Positions 42,226 to 46,193 of a stretch of 46,193 nt of DNA are shown piece by piece. The DNA is from Novosphingobium sp. 18050 (GTDB lineage: Bacteria > Pseudomonadota > Alphaproteobacteria > Sphingomonadales > Sphingomonadaceae). The DNA lies in contig NZ_CACSJO010000030.1 of the NCBI RefSeq assembly GCF_902706195.1, positions 1-46,193 on the forward strand, read 5' to 3'. Position 1 is the first letter of the stretch; each line of letters begins with the position of its first letter. The notes below the pieces were generated by a model, which saw only the letters and a program-made list of their open reading frames with translations, searched no databases and was not told where the DNA came from. The translations under genes and the position numbers were made by a program.

Positions 42226-42393
42226 GCACTCGATATAGGTTTTGCAGCGGGGTGAAACAAGCGGGTGAAATGGAGGATGAACCACTCATTCCCGAAAAAG
42301 TGAAATTCGGGGCTTGGCAAGCTCGATCAAGTGGGCTAGCGGCGCACTTCGCTTGACCCGGTGGGGCTTCCCCACTGTAGCACGATCTCTAGC

Positions 42394-42483
<90 letters not shown>

Positions 42484-42559
42484 AGATCGCATGACCATAC
42501 GGGCACAGGCGTGCCAGAACCCTTGAAAATCAGCGCTTTTTGAGCCATACCCAAGGGGT

Positions 42560-42642
42560 CATGGTGCCGGGTTGTGCATAGGCGTGCACTCGTCGCCATG
42601 GTATTCGACATGGTATCGGGCCTGTCGATCCATGGTATCGGG
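42560..42642 (+). repeat. Direct repeats of CATGGTATCGGG upstream of the integrase
   Basis: CATGGTATCGGG at 42609-42620 and 42631-42642, CATGGTATTCGA at 42597-42608 and CATGGTGCCGGG at 42560-42571. Four same-strand copies between the tRNA and the integrase start, likely arm-type binding sites for the integrase or an excisionase. Confidence 0.6.
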
Positions 42643-42645
42643 TTC

Positions 42646-44097
42646 ATGCTCAACGACGCTAAGGTGAAAGCGGCCAAGCCGCGCGACAAAGCCTACAAGA
42701 TCGCGGATTCGGGATCGCTCTATCTGAACGTCAGCACGACCGGCGTTCGATCCTGGCGCATGAACTATACCTTCGGCCGGAACCCCGCCGGCAAGCCCCA
42801 GCAAAAGACCCAGACCTTCGGAACCTACCCAGCGATGACGCTGGTGCAGGCCCGCGCCAAACGCGACGAAGCGAAGGCCATGCTGGGCGAAGGGCGAGAC
42901 CCGGCCGTCGAGAAGGTCGTCGCGGCCAAGGCCCGCGCGATGGAAGCCGAGAACACGTTCCGGACTGTTGCCGAGCGCTGGTTCGAACTCAGCAGCGGTT
43001 GGTCGCTGGAGAAGCTCAACGCCTATCGCGAGGAGCGGGACGGCAAGTTCTCGCACCGAACCGCTCGCCACTGGACCGTCAGCCACGCGCCCTGGTCTTC
43101 TGTCCATAGCGCCGATGTTCTGATGAGCCTTGAGCGCGACATCTACCCTGAGATCGGCAATCTGCCGATCACGGCCATCAAGGCGCCCAAACTGCTCGAC
43201 GTCCTGCAGAAGGTGGAGAAGCGTGGCGCGATAGAGACTGCCCAGCGCCTGCGCCAGCGGTGCGAAGGCGTGTTCGCATACGGCATCGGCGTCGGGCTGT
43301 GCGAGGCGAACCCGGCGGCCGGCCTGCGCGCCAACCTGAAGGACCGGCCCAAGGCGCGAAAGCAGCCCTCGATCATCGACGGCAAGCGCACGGTCGAGGA
43401 CCAGATCGTCGCGGTGCGCCAGATGCTGGTCGACTGCGAGGCCGAGCGGTGCCGGGCGTCGACCAAGTTCGCGCTGCGGTTCATCGCCCTGACGGCGGCG
43501 CGGCCCAACGAGGTGCACGGCGCACGCTGGGACGAACTGCACGACCTCGACGGCGCTGATCCGCGCTGGGTGATCCCCGCTGCCCGAATGAAGGGCGACG
43601 AGGATCGCAAAACCGAGGAGGACGGCGATCACATCGTTCCGCTCTCGCGCCAGGCGTTGGACGTGCTCGACGCCGCCCGGCAGGTGACCGGCGGTTTCCC
43701 GCTGATCTTCCCCAGCGAGCGCAACCCCTTCAAGCCGATGTCCGAGAACACGCTACGCGCGCTGCTGATTCGGGGCGGGTATGGCGGCCGGCATGTACCT
43801 CACGGCTTCCGCGCTGCCTTCTCGACGATCATGAACGAGCGCGCCGATCGCGGCTGGCGCGCGACAGGCCACTCGGGGGCGTCGCCGGATCGCGCGATCA
43901 TCGACCTGATGCTGGCCCACGTCCAAGGGAACAAGGTCGAGGGCGCCTACAACCGCGCATCCTACCTCGACCGCCGGCGCGAGCTGGCCGAGGAGTGGGC
44001 GGAACTCATCGTCGGCGACTTCTGGTCGCCCGAAATCCACCTGGGCCAGCCTATGCGGCATGCCGCGAACGGGCCGGTGCGCGGGGTGGATCGTTAA
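42646..44097 (+). CDS. P4-type tyrosine integrase
   Basis: 483 aa. The N-terminal DUF4102 arm-binding domain (MLNDAKVKAAKPRDKAYKIADSGSLYLNV ... KTQTFGTYPAMTLVQARAKRDEAKAML) is followed by the core-binding and catalytic domains. Catalytic residues are visible: R286 (TAARPNEVHGARW), H386-x-x-R389 (HGFRAAFST), H425 (LAHVQG) and Tyr435 (AYNRASYLDRRREL). It should integrate the element at tRNA-Ser. The frame is open to a Met at 42574, but the family N-terminus begins at MLNDAK. Complete and apparently functional. Confidence 0.93.
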   Translation: MLNDAKVKAAKPRDKAYKIADSGSLYLNVSTTGVRSWRMNYTFGRNPAGKPQQKTQTFGTYPAMTLVQARAKRDEAKAMLGEGRDPAVEKVVAAKARAMEAENTFRTVAERWFELSSGWSLEKLNAYREERDGKFSHRTARHWTVSHAPWSSVHSADVLMSLERDIYPEIGNLPITAIKAPKLLDVLQKVEKRGAIETAQRLRQRCEGVFAYGIGVGLCEANPAAGLRANLKDRPKARKQPSIIDGKRTVEDQIVAVRQMLVDCEAERCRASTKFALRFIALTAARPNEVHGARWDELHDLDGADPRWVIPAARMKGDEDRKTEEDGDHIVPLSRQALDVLDAARQVTGGFPLIFPSERNPFKPMSENTLRALLIRGGYGGRHVPHGFRAAFSTIMNERADRGWRATGHSGASPDRAIIDLMLAHVQGNKVEGAYNRASYLDRRRELAEEWAELIVGDFWSPEIHLGQPMRHAANGPVRGVDR

Positions 44098-44120
44098 GAT
44101 TTGAGGCCTAAGGCTGCGCT

Positions 44121-44387
44121 ATGAATATGATGGCCATCCTTGCTCTCACCGCCGCTGCCAGCAATTTTTTGCCGGTCCAGCAAAAGCTGGATCAAATCGA
44201 TCGCACTTTCATCTGCCCCGAGGACTTGCCGAGCGACGAGGCCCGCGACGCCGCGATGAATTTGTTTGTTGAGCAAGTGCGCTCGCTCGACCCGAGTGCG
44301 ACAGTCGCCAATTTGGTCGCATATCGGTACTCGCTGCTTGTGAAGCATCAGTGCGTGAAGACCCTTGATATCATGAAGCGCAATTAG
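44121..44387 (+). CDS. Small probably exported protein of the island
   Basis: 88 aa. A short hydrophobic N-terminus (MNMMAILALTAAASN) could be a signal peptide; the rest is helical and polar, with two Cys (32 and 78) that could form a disulfide. No family recognised. Lower GC than the core genes. It lies 23 nt after the integrase and converges on the HTH-array gene. Confidence 0.55.
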   Translation: MNMMAILALTAAASNFLPVQQKLDQIDRTFICPEDLPSDEARDAAMNLFVEQVRSLDPSATVANLVAYRYSLLVKHQCVKTLDIMKRN

Positions 44388-44392
44388 GGCTT

Positions 44393-44418
44393 GAGCCGGG
44401 CGCTGGCCCGGCCCAGCT
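44393..44418. terminator. Hairpin between convergent island genes
   Basis: GAGC-CGGGC-GCTG-GCCCG-...-GCTC imperfect stem, between the stops of the small exported protein gene and the HTH-array gene. No T-tract. Confidence 0.35.
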
Positions 44419-44419
44419 C

Positions 44420-46193
44420 CTAGCTTTCGTGGCTGCCCAGGTCCAATTCGTCGAGCATCGCCTCGGTGGTGTCGTCGATGATCGTGTCTGTGAGGAAGTC
44501 CCACTTCTCATTCGCTGAACCGGAGCGGCTGTAGTCGGGAGCCTGCCGCATCCGGCCGCCGCCGTCAGCCCAGTAGGCTTTGACGAACACCACGTAGAGG
44601 ATTCGGTTTGCCCATACTCGAAAGCGTTCCTCGATTGGCCGTTCGTCAAAGTCTCGCTTGAAGGTGTGCCGGGCGCGCCAGAGCGTCAGAATGCCATCAT
44701 GCAGGAGATCGTCCTTCGAGCGCGTCGCAAGGCGTTTGGCGTAGCGGTCAGCGTGATCACGCAGATACGGCGTCACAATGTCGATCAGCGCGCTATATTC
44801 GTCCTCCGCAACCTCATACGTCCGGACCACGTTGGCGGGTTTTGCCTCCCTGTCGCGCATCGCCTCCTTGCGCTGGGCACGCTCGTCTGGCGTCAGTGCC
44901 TTGCGCATCTGAAGGACTGATAGCTCGGCGACATCGAGGTCGCGCACGATGTCGGGGAGGTGATTGCCCTCTAGGAGGGAGAGCCGGACCCGGCGCTTGC
45001 CGATCGCCGTGAGCCCGCCGCCCCGCCATGTCTTCCGGCGCTTCAGAGTGAATTTGCAGCAGTATTGATGCCCTAGCATCTTGCCGCAGCCGCAGGTCAC
45101 CCCCAGTTCGAACATCTCCTGCCTGTAGGCTTTTGTCGCAATAAGAACATTCCCATGGGCAAAGCCCATAGCTTTGCCGATCTCGTGCGCGGAATGCCCG
45201 GCGAGGAACCGATCTTCCATCTGGCGACGGTGACGGTCGGTGATCTCCCCTTTTCGGGCGGTCCTACTGGATTTTGCGATTACAGCGCATAGGCGAGGAT
45301 GACCGATTGGCTTTCCGCACCCGCATGTCACCCCGCTTTCCGTGAGGCCTTGGCGAATGCCCAAGCTGGCGCGCTGAATGGTGGTGTGATTGAAGCCCAA
45401 CTGCTTGGCAAGTTGGCGCATCGAGATGCCGGATCGCAAACCTTCCTCGATTCGCAGCAGATGGCGTTTAGTGATCGGTCGCGCGGCCTTTCTCGGTACC
45501 GCCATCCCCGAGGGTTTAAGTTTCGCCGACGACCGAACTCCACGCGACCTTGCCGGTCGTACCGAAGCCGAATGGTCGAGAACGGCAGTCGTGCTGATGC
45601 CCAGGGCATGCGCAACGTCGGCAATGCGTTCTCCGGCTCTCACGCGGCTAATTATCTCGTCGTGTTCGCTATCCGAGACATGCAAGTAATTCCGCACTTT
45701 CAAGCCCAAGCGGGCGCGGACATAGCTTACCCAAGCCGATGTTCTGCCCATCGCCTCCCCGATTTGACGGTGCGTTTCACCAGCCGCCAGCCTGCGCCGC
45801 ACCTCTTCTGCCTCGATCGGGTCTCCACTGGGCCGCGCGAAGCGTGAATCCTGCGGCGAGCCCTCGCCGTAGGCAATAATTGCCTTGCCGATCTTCGCAC
45901 ATCGCTCCTTGGCGACGTAATTGGACAGTTGAAGGGCCTCGGCAATTTCCTCTGGCCGTTCGCCGTTGACGAGGCGACGTGCAACCTCGCGGTCCCGCTC
46001 AGAGCGTTTCGCTTTGAGTAGATCAGACCCCCACAGTATATTCTGCCGGTTGGCGACGCGGCGGCATAGTTGCGATGCCCAGCCTCCGCCAATGCAAAGC
46101 GCCTCAGCGATGGTCGCTACGCTTTCCCTGGCTTTCATTCGCCGTGCGATCTCGGCGTTTCGATCGCTATAAAAAGCTCGGCCCTTGAACGGC
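44420..46193 (-). CDS. HTH-array protein with Cys/His knuckles and sigma70 region-2-like C-terminus (5' end outside window)
   Basis: The frame is open to the window edge, so the N-terminus is missing; the first Met inside is at 46138 and numbering is from there (572 aa). About seven helical HTH-like units follow one another (roughly 1-28, 46-84, 106-146, 154-192, 221-264, 299-340, 376-415), several with the form RLxxGExxxxIAxAL-G/x. Units 5 and 6 each end in a CxC-x5-H-x3-C knuckle (C272/C274/H280/C284 and C349/C351/H357/C361), probably Zn-binding. The C-terminus (445-525) resembles sigma70 region 2: LIDIVTPYLRDHADRYAKRL, DDLLHDGILTLWRA, then RFRVWANRILYVVFVKAYW. No region 4 follows it. I know no named protein with this order. 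Island-borne; regulator or transcription-factor role is inferred. Confidence 0.72.
   Translation of the reverse strand, partial: PFKGRAFYSDRNAEIARRMKARESVATIAEALCIGGGWASQLCRRVANRQNILWGSDLLKAKRSERDREVARRLVNGERPEEIAEALQLSNYVAKERCAKIGKAIIAYGEGSPQDSRFARPSGDPIEAEEVRRRLAAGETHRQIGEAMGRTSAWVSYVRARLGLKVRNYLHVSDSEHDEIISRVRAGERIADVAHALGISTTAVLDHSASVRPARSRGVRSSAKLKPSGMAVPRKAARPITKRHLLRIEEGLRSGISMRQLAKQLGFNHTTIQRASLGIRQGLTESGVTCGCGKPIGHPRLCAVIAKSSRTARKGEITDRHRRQMEDRFLAGHSAHEIGKAMGFAHGNVLIATKAYRQEMFELGVTCGCGKMLGHQYCCKFTLKRRKTWRGGGLTAIGKRRVRLSLLEGNHLPDIVRDLDVAELSVLQMRKALTPDERAQRKEAMRDREAKPANVVRTYEVAEDEYSALIDIVTPYLRDHADRYAKRLATRSKDDLLHDGILTLWRARHTFKRDFDERPIEERFRVWANRILYVVFVKAYWADGGGRMRQAPDYSRSGSANEKWDFLTDTIIDDTTEAMLDELDLGSHES

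Overview
The window is high-GC chromosomal DNA from an alphaproteobacterium, most likely a sphingomonad (Novosphingobium/Sphingobium-like). The main pointers are the GcrA cell-cycle regulator, the DUF1476 ATP-synthase zeta/inhibitor protein, the carotenoid hydroxylase CrtZ, the YlxR-L7Ae fusion between nusA and infB, a FucP-type sugar transporter, and the alphaproteobacterial leuC/leuD and rimP-to-pnp gene orders. This assignment is inference from gene content; there is no rRNA in the window.

Layout. 1-9.7 kb holds housekeeping and transport genes: a lipoprotein GDSL esterase, recF, the queuosine-precursor transporter yhhQ, tRNA-Arg(TCT), a small lipoprotein, a FucP-like MFS transporter, a PilZ protein, a one-TM unknown, a second MFS transporter, a Nudix hydrolase, a putative structured small RNA, and the cluster DUF1476-bolA-grxD. 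9.9-12.1 kb is leuC, a small membrane ORF, then leuD. 12.3-16.7 kb has two related secreted small proteins, crtZ, sufE-ybaN and nadE. 17.1-20.7 kb is a phage-shock (Psp) locus: pspF divergent from a sigma54-dependent operon of a small membrane ORF, pspA, pspC and three pspB-like genes.

21.4-36.8 kb is the transcription/translation superoperon rimP-nusA-ylxR-infB, then rbfA and truB-rpsO-pnp. It is interrupted by unrelated genes (DUF1697, rcnB-like, alpha/beta hydrolase, DUF1963, tdk, DUF2239). 37-42.2 kb has a cyclophilin with gcrA, an ABC-2 permease, a CHASE4-like/GGDEF/EAL protein and hspQ.

42.4 kb to the end is the left edge of an integrated element. tRNA-Ser(CGA) is followed by a P4-type tyrosine integrase, a small exported protein, and a large gene that runs off the right edge. 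That protein is a series of helix-turn-helix-like units with two CxC-x5-H-x3-C knuckles, ending in a sigma70 region-2-like domain. It is the most unusual object in the window. Other points of interest are a strong minus-strand promoter overlapped by a 19-bp operator-like dyad at 17.09 kb, twin GTTCGAA-N5-TTCGAAC dyads beside tRNA-Arg, the putative small RNA at 8.53-8.72 kb, an inverted REP pair at 36.9-37.0 kb, and the Psp operon architecture. All functional calls rest on reading the sequence and remembered family features; no database search was run.
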